A DNA stretch of 64,000 bases, taken from the NCBI GenBank assembly GCA_001632435.1, contig KV424033.1:1-64000 (forward strand). Direction: 5' to 3'. The notes under the pieces were generated by a model, which was not told where the DNA came from, did not search any database, and saw only the letters and a list, made by a program, of their open reading frames with translations. Shown in pieces: positions 11,119 to 22,821 of the stretch. The translations under genes were made by a program, and so were the position numbers. How positions within the stretch are numbered: the stretch's first letter is position 1; the number at the start of each line of letters is the position of its first letter. The DNA comes from Calocera cornea HHB12733. Taxonomy: Eukaryota; Basidiomycota; Dacrymycetes; Dacrymycetales; Dacrymycetaceae.

Positions 11119-14100
11119 ATGGCGGACATCCGGGGTCTCTCCTCTCATCAGGCCATCTTGATTCTCATCATCGGACTTTTCCAGCTGCTGCGAATTTGTG
11201 ACTGTTTCAAGGGGATCCCGCCTACTATGTTTACTCTCACTTTAACTGCGTCCCATAACCTCTTCCGGCATTGCCCTTGTCCTTCAGCCACTTTCTCACT
11301 CCGTCCTTCCCTTTCTCCAGCTGGTGCTGACCTATATTACCGGAACAATGTCTGCAGCAACAACATACAACTTGTTCCCACTTCATTGTCAGGACTGCGC
11401 TCCTCTATGTTTCCGCTTTCATCTTCATCCAGTAAGTGATTATCAATGAATTATTGAACTCATTTGACAATCCATTCCGACAGAGTAACCCGAGTTCTAC
11501 GGTCACGATCGACTCGTTGTGCGTTTGTTACCACCCGTTCTCGTCTCATTGGAACCCTGTTCCCTTGGATCCCATCCATTTCGGCACTAGTGCCAACCAA
11601 TGTCCCTTTTTCTTCAATGTACGTACACTCAGTTTACCTGTGTCTGCCTCGCAGTACTAACATCCCCATGTCAGCGTATCCCTGAATGGCAACCTCGTCT
11701 CCTCTGCGAAAATTGGCTTCCTAGTGGCCTAGCATGTGGTCTTCCATATAGTCTTCACCATGCGTACACGTACTCCGCGCTGCAGACGATTGCACCGTCC
11801 CAGCTGACGCTCTTCCCAACCTCGGTCCATTCCCAGGCCCCTCTTCCTTCGTCTTTACCTGACCCTCCCTCCCATATCCCTACCTCCACCGCCGAACCTT
11901 CTCCCACCAGCTTCGCCTTCCAACAGTCGCTTCCCGACCCAGCTATCCCGGCTCAGGCAGCTTCTGCATCCTCAACACCTTGGCATCTACGAGCACCCCG
12001 ATCTGCTCCTCACGTTCTTCCAGTGGCCAATCCTGCCCGCCTCCTTGGTACCGTGGAGGCATCTGACACTCGTATTGGTGGTGGATTTCTTCGGCGTTTA
12101 GAAGCGCAGGATGGTTTGTCTGTCAATCAAGATCGGCTACTTCACTCGCGGCAATCGCAGACAGACGCTCTAACGTCTGCAACCGCGCGCGATGTCAGTC
12201 GACGATTGGCACACTCCCTCGTACGCCCAAGTCCCACCGCTCGTTCTTATACGATATTGGTCTTGCCTGCACCAGTATGTGAAATCCACTAAACTATAGT
12301 TTCTGTTGAACCTCACTTCGCCATCCTCAGATATCAGGGGATTCATATTTCCCGGTGGACCCTAGAAGACAGCAATATCGCGGTGTGGTTGGAGACGTAT
12401 TCCATCGACTTATCGAAACTCTCAAGCGAAACAACCTTGTCTTTCTGATTGATCTCACGGCACACTCCACTCCGGAAGAGTTCGCTATTCAGATCCACTC
12501 TCGCCTTCGAACCCATGGTTTGCAGTTTCCGTCACGTCCTTCCTCAATTCCTGTGCTGTCTACTACCACTGGGGATTCCGATCACTGCTTCGATTGGGTT
12601 CGCCCCTCCCATCCTCGCGATCTCACAAAGGGCCCCGGACCGTACAAGACCTTGGTAATAGACGCCTCCCAACCTCTGGCTCGTCAACTTGCCAAACAGT
12701 ACTCCACATGGAAAGATACTCGCGTTCCCGATCGCGAACGCTTAGTTGCTTTCCTTGGTACGCATGCCTCTCTTCTTCTACCGCCGTCCCCTCTGAAGCA
12801 TTTCGCAGCTCCCCGATACGCTTCCATGCTTGGCCCTGTTCCAGGCCAAGCCCCCGGTCTCCACCGCTGTTTTGCATCCTATGTACTTCAAGGCGTCGCC
12901 CATCAACATCCGTCTATAAGGCATAATCCGCATCGGTGCAATGGTGACCGTTGTATAGCTGCTCCTACGCACCCCTACCACCAGCCACTTCTCCCTTTGA
13001 ACCTTCCTTCTGTTACCCTGCAAGGCCCTCCATCCCATCAGCAGCAGAGTCAGAATGATCACCTTTCGTTTGCCCCTGGGTTGCCCCTGGTCTCAACAGC
13101 CGTGAGTATTCCCGTCATTCGTTTCTTCTTGACTCCTTATCGTGTCTTCGGTTCAGACCGATCTCGTCTCATCCGCCTTTCAGTCCGCCATTCCTCTTCC
13201 AACCTCAGAAACACCCTTCTCCACCTCCAACCTTGTCTCATTACCGGTGCAAACCTCGTCCATGTCTCAAGGGCCTTCTGCCGACCTTTCGTCCCCTCCT
13301 TTTGTCACCGAATCTTCCCGCTTGCCCCCTCCTGTTCCTCCACAAGAGCCGGTTCAAGTTTTCCCCGCTCAGCTATCTGAGCGGGTCTCCTTAACTCAGC
13401 CATCACGGTCTCATTCGCCAAACCCACAAGTACCATCCCGACGATCTGAAGGACCCTTGGCTGAACCGCCGTCACTCCCCATCCATTCCCCATCCATCTC
13501 ACCCTCTTCTGCGCCTACCTCGCCATCCACGCGTCCGGTAGAAGTCATCGACCTCACCTCTGACCATCATAACGATGTCTCTTCTGTACCTCCGATCACT
13601 GCCCCGCCCCCGCTTCGGGTCACCTGGGAACAATTCACCCCGACTATAGAGAGATCCAATCTTGCTCGTGCGTACCTTTCAACCATATCAGTCTTTCTTC
13701 CTCAATTTGCTTTTTAGGATGGACGCCCAGGCGAACTGACATCTACCCATTCAGAACTTGGCAACGGCGGGCTTGCCTGGTCTTGCCACGTTACTCGTTC
13801 AGGGATGGCTCTCTCGCTACTCATCTGGACCTACTCGAAAACCTCCCCTTCCGCATGCAAGCCCCTCCCGGCTCGGCCGAAAATGCTGATAACGCCATCT
13901 CTTCTTTGGGACACCTCATATGGAACCAGCTTCTTCGATTAGTTCAAGAAGACTCTCAGCACCCTAATACCACCAGTCTATCAACTCGAACAGAGCTGCA
14001 GGCGTTCATTGCTCGACTGAATCCAGATCACTTCCGAGTCGAAGTGTAAGTCTAGTCCTCAATCCCATGACTCCACACTGATGGGAACCCTCTTCAGGTC

Positions 14101-15457
14101 AACGTTCAGTAACTCGCAAACGCAGCCAGGGGGCACCATCTCAGAAGGAGCAGGACCAGCCCGTGTGGCTCTTCAGGCCGCCCTTCTCGTTTTCCCTCGC
14201 AAACAACCTCGGTTCTTCCAGAAAACCCCAAGTGGCAATCGTGGCTTCCATGCCTATACCCCCGATGCCCTTCCCTTCCTCCCTCATTTCCGAGCGTGGG
14301 GCATCCTCGTTGCACTCGCCATTGCGCATTGGGGTACCCCACCTGTCGACATCTCGCCGTTCCTCGTACTGCACGCCCTGTCACCCCACACAGATATGGG
14401 TGAGCAGGGAGCGCGTACCCTTTGCCGAAATCTTGCCTTTGTGAGAGCGTTCGATCCGCTTGCAAGTAACATTCTTTTCAGATGGCACTCCGCTGTTCAT
14501 CCGGAGACTCACAGCATGCTTCAGCTAGAACAGCATGACGCACTCACTACCCTTATAACAACGCTTCAGCTACTAGATCACGTAGGTTTCCCCTTTCTGC
14601 TCTGTTACAGCTCTTGACATAGGCTCCCCTTATCAGGAACAAATCGCCTCCCTCGTTCAAACCCACGCCCCTTTCCAGCTGTCTGCCGACGTCGTCGATG
14701 CCGTTAGTCGAGATCTTCGCCATTTTCTCCTGTATGGTGGAGTTGGTGTGATTCATTCTCCCGTCATGCTAGCCTTTCAAGAGGGCCTTAATGCTTGCGG
14801 ATCACTTGCACCAGTTCGTAAATTCCACGTCCTGTTCGCCGGCCCTCTCACCATCTCCCCTAGTTCTATGCCCGATACGCTGCCCGGAATCTACCCTCGT
14901 TTCTCTACGGACTATGGGACGACACCACGCGCTCTCCTCACATCTTTCTTTCCACGCGAATTCTATGGGACAATGCAGCCCAGTGGGGTCCTCTGGAACG
15001 TCGTTTTAAGAGTCGTTTCGAGCAATATATCCTCGGTCCTGGTCACCCTCCTACCACGACAATGGCATCTACGCTTGCTGCACAATATGAGCTCTATGGG
15101 TTGTCTTCTTCACATATTACCCGGTCTCGCTCGGACTCGAGCCTGCGTGCCAGGTACTTCACTCGGTACTCAACGGGTCTCGACAGCATAGGTGACTGCC
15201 GCATCAAGGTAACCCTTTTCCTTTTGGGCTCTGTCGTTGTCACTCACCAGATCTCATAGATCTCTGTCTTTCCTACATTGCCGGACTCCACTAAATCGCG
15301 AGATCTTTCTTGCTTCGCTGTACAAACTTGCTTCGCCCGCGTGACTATTCATCTTGGGCGCGATTTTATCGACGCTCTTGATTATAATCAAGATTTTTTT
15401 GATCGGCTCTTTCACTCATACATTCTCTGTCAAGCAGGTGACTTCAATTCCGTCTGA
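11119..15457 (+). CDS. HECT-type E3 ubiquitin ligase-like protein, mobile-element type
   Basis: HECT ligases carry ubiquitin on a Cys before passing it to lysine. The N-terminal two thirds are Ser/Pro-rich. PVEVIDLTSD (about 13537-13566) matches a SUMO-interaction motif. The HECT-like part shows EGAGPARVALQAALLVF (14137-14190), FRAWGILVALAIAHWG with DISPFLVLHAL (about 14287-14380), VMLAFQEGLNACGS (about 14764-14808), FTRYSTGL before an intron, and FPTLPDST then CFAVQTCFARVTI (about 15266-15351). TCF matches the catalytic HTCFN loop, with Cys at 15329-15331, and the gene ends DFNSV. Introns have good borders (after LPAP near 12275; 13102-13158; the intron before ISVFPTL). The first exons (before about 11,680) and the start are uncertain. 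Multicopy HECT-like proteins of this kind occur in animal DNA transposons (recalled, not checked). Confidence 0.65.
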
Positions 15458-15699
15458 TCAGCTTCACAGCTTGGTTCAGTCAATTTGTATATTTTTTTCG
15501 GCATAGTTAACCCTTACATTATTCACCGAGTATTCAATTAAAGACACATACCAGTATACGCCGTGTGTGTCCCCTTTGACTCACCAACAGATTTGCTGAG
15601 GATACCAGTATCAAGTCCAACAGATACCATCATGTTGCGGACTGGTGGTAGTCATCCCTCTACAGCAATCTCTGATGCTCCATTAAAGCGGAGTTAAGT

Positions 15700-16740
15700 G
15701 CCTTGTACACCATAGGAATGCGGAGCTTCTTTGAACTTGTCCTTGAACATCATGGGAATCGAGCCCGGCCTTTGCGCTGCAGTACGATGTCAATGTGAAA
15801 CCAACATCAACATCATGGGAATCGCCCTGGGGTNNNNNNNNNNNNNNNNNNNNNNNNNNNNNNNNNNNNNNNNNNNNNNNNNNNNNNNNNNNNNNNNNNN
15901 NNNNNNNNNNNNNNNNNNNNNNNNNNNNNNNNNNNNNNNNNNNNNNNNNNNNNNNNNNNNNNNNNNNNNNNNNNNNNNNNNNNNNNNNNNNNNNNNNNNN
16001 NNNNNNNNNNNNNNNNNNNNNNNNNNNNNNNNNNNNNNNNNNNNNNNNNNNNNNNNNNNNNNNNNNNNNNNNNNNNNNNNNNNNNNNNNNNNNNNNNNNN
16101 NNNNNNNNNNNNNNNNNNNNNNNNNNNNNNNNNNNNNNNNNNNNNNNNNNNNNNNNNNNNNNNNNNNNNNNNNNNNNNNNNNNNNNNNNNNNNNNNNNNN
16201 NNNNNNNNNNNNNNNNNNNNNNNNNNNNNNNNNNNNNNNNNNNNNNNNNNNNNNNNNNNNNNNNNNNNNNNNNNNNNNNNNNNNNNNNNNNNNNNNNNNN
16301 NNNNNNNNNNNNNNNNNNNNNNNNNNNNNNNNNNNNNNNNNNNNNNNNNNNNNNNNNNNNNNNNNNNNNNNNNNNNNNNNNNNNNNNNNNNNNNNNNNNN
16401 NNNNNNNNNNNNNNNNNNNNNNNNNNNNNNNNNNNNNNNNNNNNNNNNNNNNNNNNNNNNNNNNNNNNNNNNNNNNNNNNNNNNNNNNNNNNNNNNNNNN
16501 NNNNNNNNNNNNNNNNNNNNNNNNNNNNNNNNNNNNNNNNNNNNNNNNNNNNNNNNNNNNNNNNNNNNNNNNNNNNNNNNNNNNNNNNNNNNNNNNNNNN
16601 NNNNNNNNNNNNNNNNNNNNNNNNNGGGCGACCTACGGAATTCGACCTTGAACATCATGGGAATCGAGCTGGACCTCCCACTGTAGTACGAGATTGTCTA
16701 CATGGGACCAGCAACACCATGGGGATGAACTCCTCTCCCT
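15700..16740 (+). repeat. minisatellite array (left), 62-63 bp unit
   Basis: The core AACATCATGGGAATCG recurs at about 15748 and 15811 and, beyond the gap, at 16653, with degenerate copies (ACCATAGGAATG near 15709, ACCATGGGGATG near 16716). Spacings of 40, 63 and 62 bp and alignable spacers (GCAGTACGATGT.. / GTAGTACGAGAT..) show a tandem array. The gap 15834-16625 falls inside it, as expected for a collapsed repeat. Confidence 0.75.
15834..16625. other. assembly gap (792 N)
   Basis: Run of unknown bases within the left minisatellite. Any open frame crossing it is meaningless. Confidence 0.99.
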
Positions 16741-16910
16741 CACGCATATTCAAAGAAGTACCGAACCTCACGAAAGGAGTGTGTCCTACCTACTACGTCT
16801 TGGCAGTTCGCGCTGCCACCTCGTCCAACAGCACCTTCCGGTTCGTTGAAGCCAACAGTAATGAAGCGCATGAAGACAGTGACATTTTATCGACAACATT
16901 GTACCTACAC

Positions 16911-18915
16911 CTACACAGTGTCGTTTGTTGTCACCTCCTGCACGGCATTTCGTCGTCTGGTCCTAGCCGCATATTCAGGAAAGTACTTCTCGATGCCTTC
17001 CTCTATTTCCCCCCAACTCCAGCTGCTGATCGCGGGCTTCTTCAAATAATCATCTTCCACCCCTGCAGGGACCAGATCCTGTCGCTTGTTGTTGTCCGTC
17101 GTAAAAAGATAGCCCACGACACCCAGGAGACGGATCGCGGCCATCTGTTGAACCATCGCACCCTCCGCGTCAACCGTACCAAGGAGATGCTTCTTCCTGT
17201 GGTACAGACCCTCCTTGTCAGTCCAAAGACGATCCCATCGAATGAGCACGCCTCGGTGATTCACCAGCGTCGCACGCTCCAACTCCTTAGCCCGTGGGAA
17301 AGAGCTGAACCAAGCTGCTACGTGCCTGCAGTTGATTTCGCCCGTCCATCCGGATTCAGGATGCACGGCAACAAATTTATCGCTAGGTCGCATTTTGGAC
17401 ATATCGAGACCCTCGCAGACATCCATGTACGCTTGTGTTCGCTCCTTGAAGAGAAACGGTGGGTCGCGAGATAGGGCCCCACGGAGCTGGGAGCCCATGC
17501 GGCGCTCTATATCTGGAAATCGGCTTGCCAGGTACGCCACAATGTGTTGGAAGTTAGGTTCCTTCATAATACTTGATATCGTGTCATCTCTGCGTCTCCG
17601 TACAACCGGAGGGGCGCGAAGATCCATTCGAGGTAATCGAGGTTGTACAATAACGTCAGGCGGCGGTGTAGGCAGGCCGGCGCCCCTCGATGGTTCGCCT
17701 TCTCCAACAGATATCTCGATGGTCGTTGGCGATCTCGGCAAGCTCAACGCTTGCCCAACCCCGTATAGAACAGCATCAACGCCGTCATCTTCGTATCTCT
17801 CTGGAGATCCTGTCCCCAGACCCATGAATGCGCTTGCGGGCACAGTGTCGGGCGTGGCCAGCGATGAGGTCATTCCTTCTCCAAGGTCGTTTGATCGAGA
17901 GCAGTCAATCAAGTATATGATGTAGGCTCGATCCGAAATATGCTGCAACGACTGCCCGATCACGGACTCCACTCGAGACACAAACGCCTTATAGGTAGGC
18001 TCCATTATCTGCCCTCTCAATATCGGAGTATTCGATACGGGCCCGTCGGGTTCGATAAGGTCGGATAAGCTTCCTAGCACATGGTAACCCGTGTTTGGCG
18101 CACAATAATACGCAGAGTCGTCCCCCTCGCATGACACCACTGGCAAGGTCGCGGTAGCCACCATGTACGCCCCATGGCTCTCAGGCACAAATCGTTCCAA
18201 AGGGTGCGCATGGTCGACCGACAACCTGGATGCCGCCTTGAAGATATGTGATAGAAGAATCCCTGCGGGAGGATCCAACGGAATGTTTCCCAAATCCACT
18301 TGAGGTCTTAGTAGCACTTCGACCTCCTTGGCGCCTCTTTCGTGGAGCAACAGCCACACGGTCCCAAAACGCGTGGCTGCACAACCGTCAGCAGTCATCA
18401 GGGTTAGAGAGGCTGTTGACACGCACTTGTAGACGAAGGGGAAACCCCAAGTATCTGGTCTGCTACCGCATTGGCGCCCGGGGAATGGAAACCATTCCCA
18501 CTATCGACGACTACGTCCAACGCAGAAGCCGTCGACAATGCACCACCGTCTCTCTCATCTCTTTCAGTCGTTTCACTTGATCTGAGGTTGATCAGATTTA
18601 CAGATCCTGCATCTATTCGAGCGACGTTGCTCACGCGGACGATGATTCGGAGTGGTTTCGTTCGGCGGTCAACGTTCCCGACTCGTTTGCAGGCTGCTCG
18701 ACTGCGAGTGTTGAAGCAGTCTCTCTGTCTTCATATAAGCGCGTGTGTTCACCAAGCAAACTGATGCACTCACGTATTGGTATAACCTCCGGTGCGAACA
18801 CGGCCGCCAGCTCTTGGTCCTCGCTCACCGATCGCCAGTGCGTTCGGTCGATTGTGCGCCGGCCGACTGTCTCCACGGCGTACAGATCGATCGGCAACGT
18901 ATACACTGCGCACAT
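16911..18915 (-). CDS. hypothetical protein, island gene 1
   Basis: Not recognised. A long open exon (16911 to about 18370) encodes roughly 490 residues starting ATRFGTVWLLLHERGAKEVE. It has a charged middle (VVRRRRDDTISS) and a C-terminal region rich in Trp and aromatic residues (ESGWTGEINCRHVAAWF, VLIRWDRLW, ISSWSWGEIEEGIEKYFPEY). An upstream exon (SNVARIDAGSVNLINLRSSE, about 18634-18430) joins through an intron with GTGCGT...GTGCAG ends. The first exon probably starts MCAVYTLPIDLYAVETVG at 18915 and ends at a GTGAGT donor near 18774. No signal peptide, membrane segment or catalytic motif stands out. Long frame, splice-consistent frames and low simple-sequence content support a real gene. 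Confidence 0.6.
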
Positions 18916-19241
18916 CTTGAACTGGCCCCGCCGATCTCAGGGACGACACCATGTTGAGCTTTCAATCAATAGCGAGGAGGAGGAGGATCCACTACAGCGA
19001 CATGTGCTCGTATAAGTGAACAGCGCGACCAGCACCATGACTGGTCCGTCCGCACTGCCACTCAGTATCACGCTGCATACACTATTGTCCGACCGATTTA
19101 AGGAAGCCTTGGCCTCCTTGCACACATTCTTGTTGCATGGTACAAGTATAGTATATTTCTTCCTTCCCGAGCATCACTAATTTCAACTCATACTAGCTAC
19201 AAGAACCCACAATGGCGCTCTCACATGAACACGGTATACTC

Positions 19242-20448
19242 TCAGTCTTCCTCAAGCAGCTCGCGGTCAACGATGCACCGGTACCGGTCTGGCTCTTGAG
19301 CCCGTGCGGAAAGAAGCATGGCCGCGTAGTGGACACGACGTCCAACATACTGGGAAGTGGCCCCGATGTCCATTCGATCTCCCTTGATGACGTCCGTGTT
19401 CAACGCTTCGACCATGCTCGTCACGATATGCAGTACGCCAGCGGTCGTTGATTCCAACCAGCCGGCATGGTCCACGAGTATTTCGAAGAGATCTCCTTCG
19501 TCAATAGCTTCATTCGATAACACGTAGAGCAGCGCATCCCTCTGTTTTCTTTGTGGCTCAGTACCAGTACCCACGTCATGGTGAGCCACACTACTCTTCC
19601 ATCGCATGAGAGATGCCTCTCCTTCTTCAGCACATTCCGCATTGTGCAGGTTCTCGTATCCGTGCGTAACTAGTGCCATCCCGTCTTCTTGAAGCCGGAC
19701 GCCGATGACCCGCAGTAGAGCGTTGGTTGGGTGGGCTGGAACTTTCGCGCTGTCTTCGATGGTTCGCATGTCCTCGAGCACTCGACGTAAGATCATGCGG
19801 CGGCACACATGCAGGGTATTTTGCTCGCCTAGCAGCTCAGATAGGAAGGATTTGCGACCGACTGGATCTTGCTGTTCGTAGAGCACCATGAAGTGTCGAA
19901 CTCTCTCATTGAGATTGGAGGAACTAGCTCCGTTCAACCCCTACATCACCAGATTATCAGTGCAGTCAAAGTACCGTTCCGCCACTCATCACAACACTTG
20001 CTCACCTTCTTTATCTCATTTGTTTCATCTCTGAGAGCGATAGCTGTCGTTGCATACTTTGGCAGGCGTCAGATCTGGCATGCTATATGTGGCTTGGTGT
20101 GCATATACGTACCTGCGCCTCCGCCATGTCCACGTAGAGCAACATGGCTTCCACTTGTCTTGCGTTTACCCGTGTTTCAATCATAACCTTCTCCTGGGAT
20201 GTTTCCTTCGGCTGTCCTTCTGCGTTACAGTACTCAGCGATCAAGTCTTGAACAAGGGAGGATGACAGTATGCACTGACCGATGCATGGATTGGGAATGC
20301 CTCGGTGGGTATTAATGCCCTCTGGACTGGAAGTGGTGACTGGAAGCGCGAGTGAGGAGGTCACGTGATGGGGCGCACGGACCCCGACCGTCGACACGTC
20401 ACTCGCTGTCAGCACGTCCCTCACTGATTCTCCTGTTCGCATACGCAT
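19242..20448 (-). CDS. hypothetical protein, island gene 2
   Basis: Not recognised. Three exons join cleanly: MRMRTGESVRDVLTASDVST ... LLYVDMAEAQ (20448 to about 20115), a short exon ATTAIALRDETNEIKK (about 20050-20004), and GLNGASSSNLNERVRHFMVL ... to a stop at 19242. The protein is about 340 residues, mainly helical and charged in its second half, without visible membrane segments. It faces the next gene head to head with only about 80 bp between starts, so the two probably share a promoter. No similarity to a named family is claimed. Confidence 0.6.
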
Positions 20449-20527
20449 CCAGACCTACATTACCAATCACTATCTCGGCGTCCTTGGGACATTTCGCTCG
20501 CTCGTCTCGCCAGTCTGCTCCGCTCCA
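20449..20527. promoter_or_regulatory. probable shared bidirectional promoter
   Basis: Only 79 bp separate the starts of two divergent hypothetical genes, or about 157 bp if the downstream gene starts at 20606. No TATA box is obvious. Confidence 0.4.
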
Positions 20528-21484
20528 GTGACAGTCGTCGTCATACCGTCCGTCTCTCGTGTTTCGCATTCTCATAGCGCATACAACAAGTCAACCGTGT
20601 CGCGGATGTCTGATATCTATCCCTATCTGCTTCAAGATGTCCTGGAAGAGACAGCATCTTTGACCTTCAAGGCCTCTGACCTCGATCTTGTACCGCTTGA
20701 ACCCTCCGTCGTTCCGTCCGCGGTTATGTCGAGTCGTTACCCGTATGCGGAGCTCTCCTTCTTTGCGATCCACGATGGGCGCTATAGCTTGGTGGGACAG
20801 CAGTGGGTCTTACTCAAATGGTTTCTCTCCAAGTATAATGCGAAGCTGCTGGCCGCCAACGATAAATGCCGTTCACGCATGGCGCTGGGATGGCTCGCGG
20901 ACATTCGCGCTATACCAGCAGCGTATCTGGACCTGGATCGTCTCGTAACAGATGCTAAAGAAGAACGTGACGAAATACGGGCGAGTGTATCTGCGATGCG
21001 CCAAAAGATCAACGATGACTTGGATTGGGTACGCACAAAGCGCAATCAACGCATTACGAAGGACTACCGCTCGGGCATTCCACAGTTCAATGCTCTTACG
21101 ACAGCCGTAACGCACGCGCTCCTGAATGATCTGAGTGCTAACATCGAGCTCATCCGTGGAGTTGTTGATCGGCCACAGCCCAACCTTGCTGCACTGAACG
21201 GGATGCAGGTCAATGTTCTGGGACAGACGGCAGACGGCAGGTCGCGCGACGCCCAGGCGAAGATCCGCAACTACCTCAAGATCAAGCACGAGTGTTTCAT
21301 CATCAAGCGCAAGCTCGATGTGCTGAAGTGGAATGGCAAGCTACTCGGCGACGAGATCGCCTTATGGAGCCACGCAACTTCTGGCCTTCTGACAGCGTGT
21401 GGGAGCCTGCACTTCTCCGACTCGTCCGATTCCAGTAGCCAGAGTACCGACACTACTGAAGAGGAAGCCAACGACGATTATTAG
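20528..21484 (+). CDS. hypothetical coiled-coil-like protein, island gene 3
   Basis: Not recognised. Single-exon frame of 318 residues from 20528; the internal ATG at 20606 (MSDIYPYLLQDVLEE) is an equally good start and fits the family-neutral N terminus better. A middle segment with regular charged heptad-like spacing (RLVTDAKEERDEIRASVSAM) suggests a coiled coil. The tail is Ser/Asp/Glu-rich (SDSSDSSSQSTDTTEEEAND). No secretion signal is visible. It is divergent from the gene at 19242-20448. Absence of introns is unusual among its neighbours. Confidence 0.6.
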   Translation: MTVVVIPSVSRVSHSHSAYNKSTVSRMSDIYPYLLQDVLEETASLTFKASDLDLVPLEPSVVPSAVMSSRYPYAELSFFAIHDGRYSLVGQQWVLLKWFLSKYNAKLLAANDKCRSRMALGWLADIRAIPAAYLDLDRLVTDAKEERDEIRASVSAMRQKINDDLDWVRTKRNQRITKDYRSGIPQFNALTTAVTHALLNDLSANIELIRGVVDRPQPNLAALNGMQVNVLGQTADGRSRDAQAKIRNYLKIKHECFIIKRKLDVLKWNGKLLGDEIALWSHATSGLLTACGSLHFSDSSDSSSQSTDTTEEEANDDY

Positions 21485-21731
21485 TCACTCTCTAAGGAAA
21501 GGGGCGAACGATGGACGTCAAGGGACTGTACATTATATGCATCAAGAAGAAGTCGCCGGGTAGTATAGACGAGTTCACATAAGATTCTCAATATCATCGA
21601 TAAGTCCAAAACATCTCCGGGTGTCTAGCCGCAAATCGGACACTGATGCAGCCATGAACTTTCGCAATAGACGGGTTTTTATGCCTTCTTCTATTTCCAT
21701 GACGGCGACACTCTTCCAATACCACTCTCTT

Positions 21732-22821
21732 CTAGTCTAGTCCCTCAGCCTGCGACATGAGTCTCATTCGCAGCCCTACTTCCACTGACCAAATAGACAT
21801 CAAGTGTGTGGTTTCCTGCATGGAGCCGCGTTGCAATGTCTCGATGACGTCTCTGTAGAAATGGAGATATAGATTGTTCTCGTCGCGTTCGATGGCCATC
21901 TCAGTGTTCGGTACTTCGGAGTTCGCGGCTGCGGCAAGCTATGGATCCAAATGGGTAATAAGCCATGGCACCAGCTGCGCGACTCGGTCTCAATCTCACC
22001 AGTGTGGCGATATAGGACATTTCTCTAATCACAGAGAGACGTGTATTACCGGTGAGGAAATCGGACGTGTCATCAGGGGTGAACATTAACGCATATAGCT
22101 AGTTATAGCAGTCAGTTCGATATCACACCCGTGACCAGCGAGTTCATACCGAAGCCAGCAATGGATGTTGCAAGAGACCTTCAAACGGGAGCTCCGGACT
22201 TAGTCTGCATTGTCGGTAAAGGAACCTTGGGAGTCGGTTACAGGGTTTCGAGCCATCAGCCCTTGTTGTATATGAGCCTTCAGCAAGACGGCGCTAGGGA
22301 AGGGGGGGATTCAGCGACAGACACATACCTCGGATCTTCCGGCGGCGCCCAAAGCCTGCGAAGACATTCGCTGCCTGTCAGCAGCTCACCCTCGCACAAA
22401 CAAGGGGCACTGGGACAGATGTGAATGGAGTCAAGCAGGACAGTTATGTAGTCATAATCTGTTTCCACTACTTCACACGCACCACGACAAGCCTTGATCT
22501 TCTGTCAGCCGCTTGACTCCTAGCTTGCGTATAGTTTAGGCTTACTTGAAGTACGGCGGCCTCATACGCCTCATTCCCCACCAACCTAGCCTGCTCGATA
22601 CCCAAATACAAGCCTGATAATTGATCCCAGACTGCATCGTTAGACTCGGAAGGTGATCCTTCCAGCCCTCTTAGTTGGTGTTCCGGTCCTTGCGAGGTCT
22701 CTCCTTGCTGGAAGTTGCCATTGGATAGGTTCACTTTGCCCCGGAACCGAGCTTCTATGAAGCCTCGCAAATCGTCAAACATGGACACGCTTCGTCGGAA
22801 ATGGGCGCCCTGCTGCTCCAA
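21732..22821 (-). CDS. hypothetical protein, island gene 4
   Basis: Not recognised. Exons read MEQQGAHFRRSVSMFDDLRG ... AYEAAVLQ (22821 to about 22546), KIKACRGACEVVETDYDYIT ... APPEDPR (about 22500-22335), and a last exon containing EVPNTEMAIERDENNLYLHF ... SQAEGLD with a stop at 21732-21734. One or more exons in between are unresolved, and the true start may lie upstream. The protein looks soluble and helical. Evidence is open frames connected by plausible GT/AG introns (GTAAGC...GACAG near 22500-22545). Confidence 0.45.

Larger units (their letters stand above)
15458..16910. other. non-coding stretch with minisatellite and assembly gap
   Basis: Beyond the HECT gene there is only AT-richer sequence (15458-15690), the repeat array, 792 unknown bases, and about 170 bp next to the following minus-strand gene. 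No gene is supported. Confidence 0.7.

Noticed and set aside
15731..17474. Long open frames across the left N gap
   Set aside because: They consist mostly of unknown residues; the N run has no stops by definition, so the frames carry no evidence.
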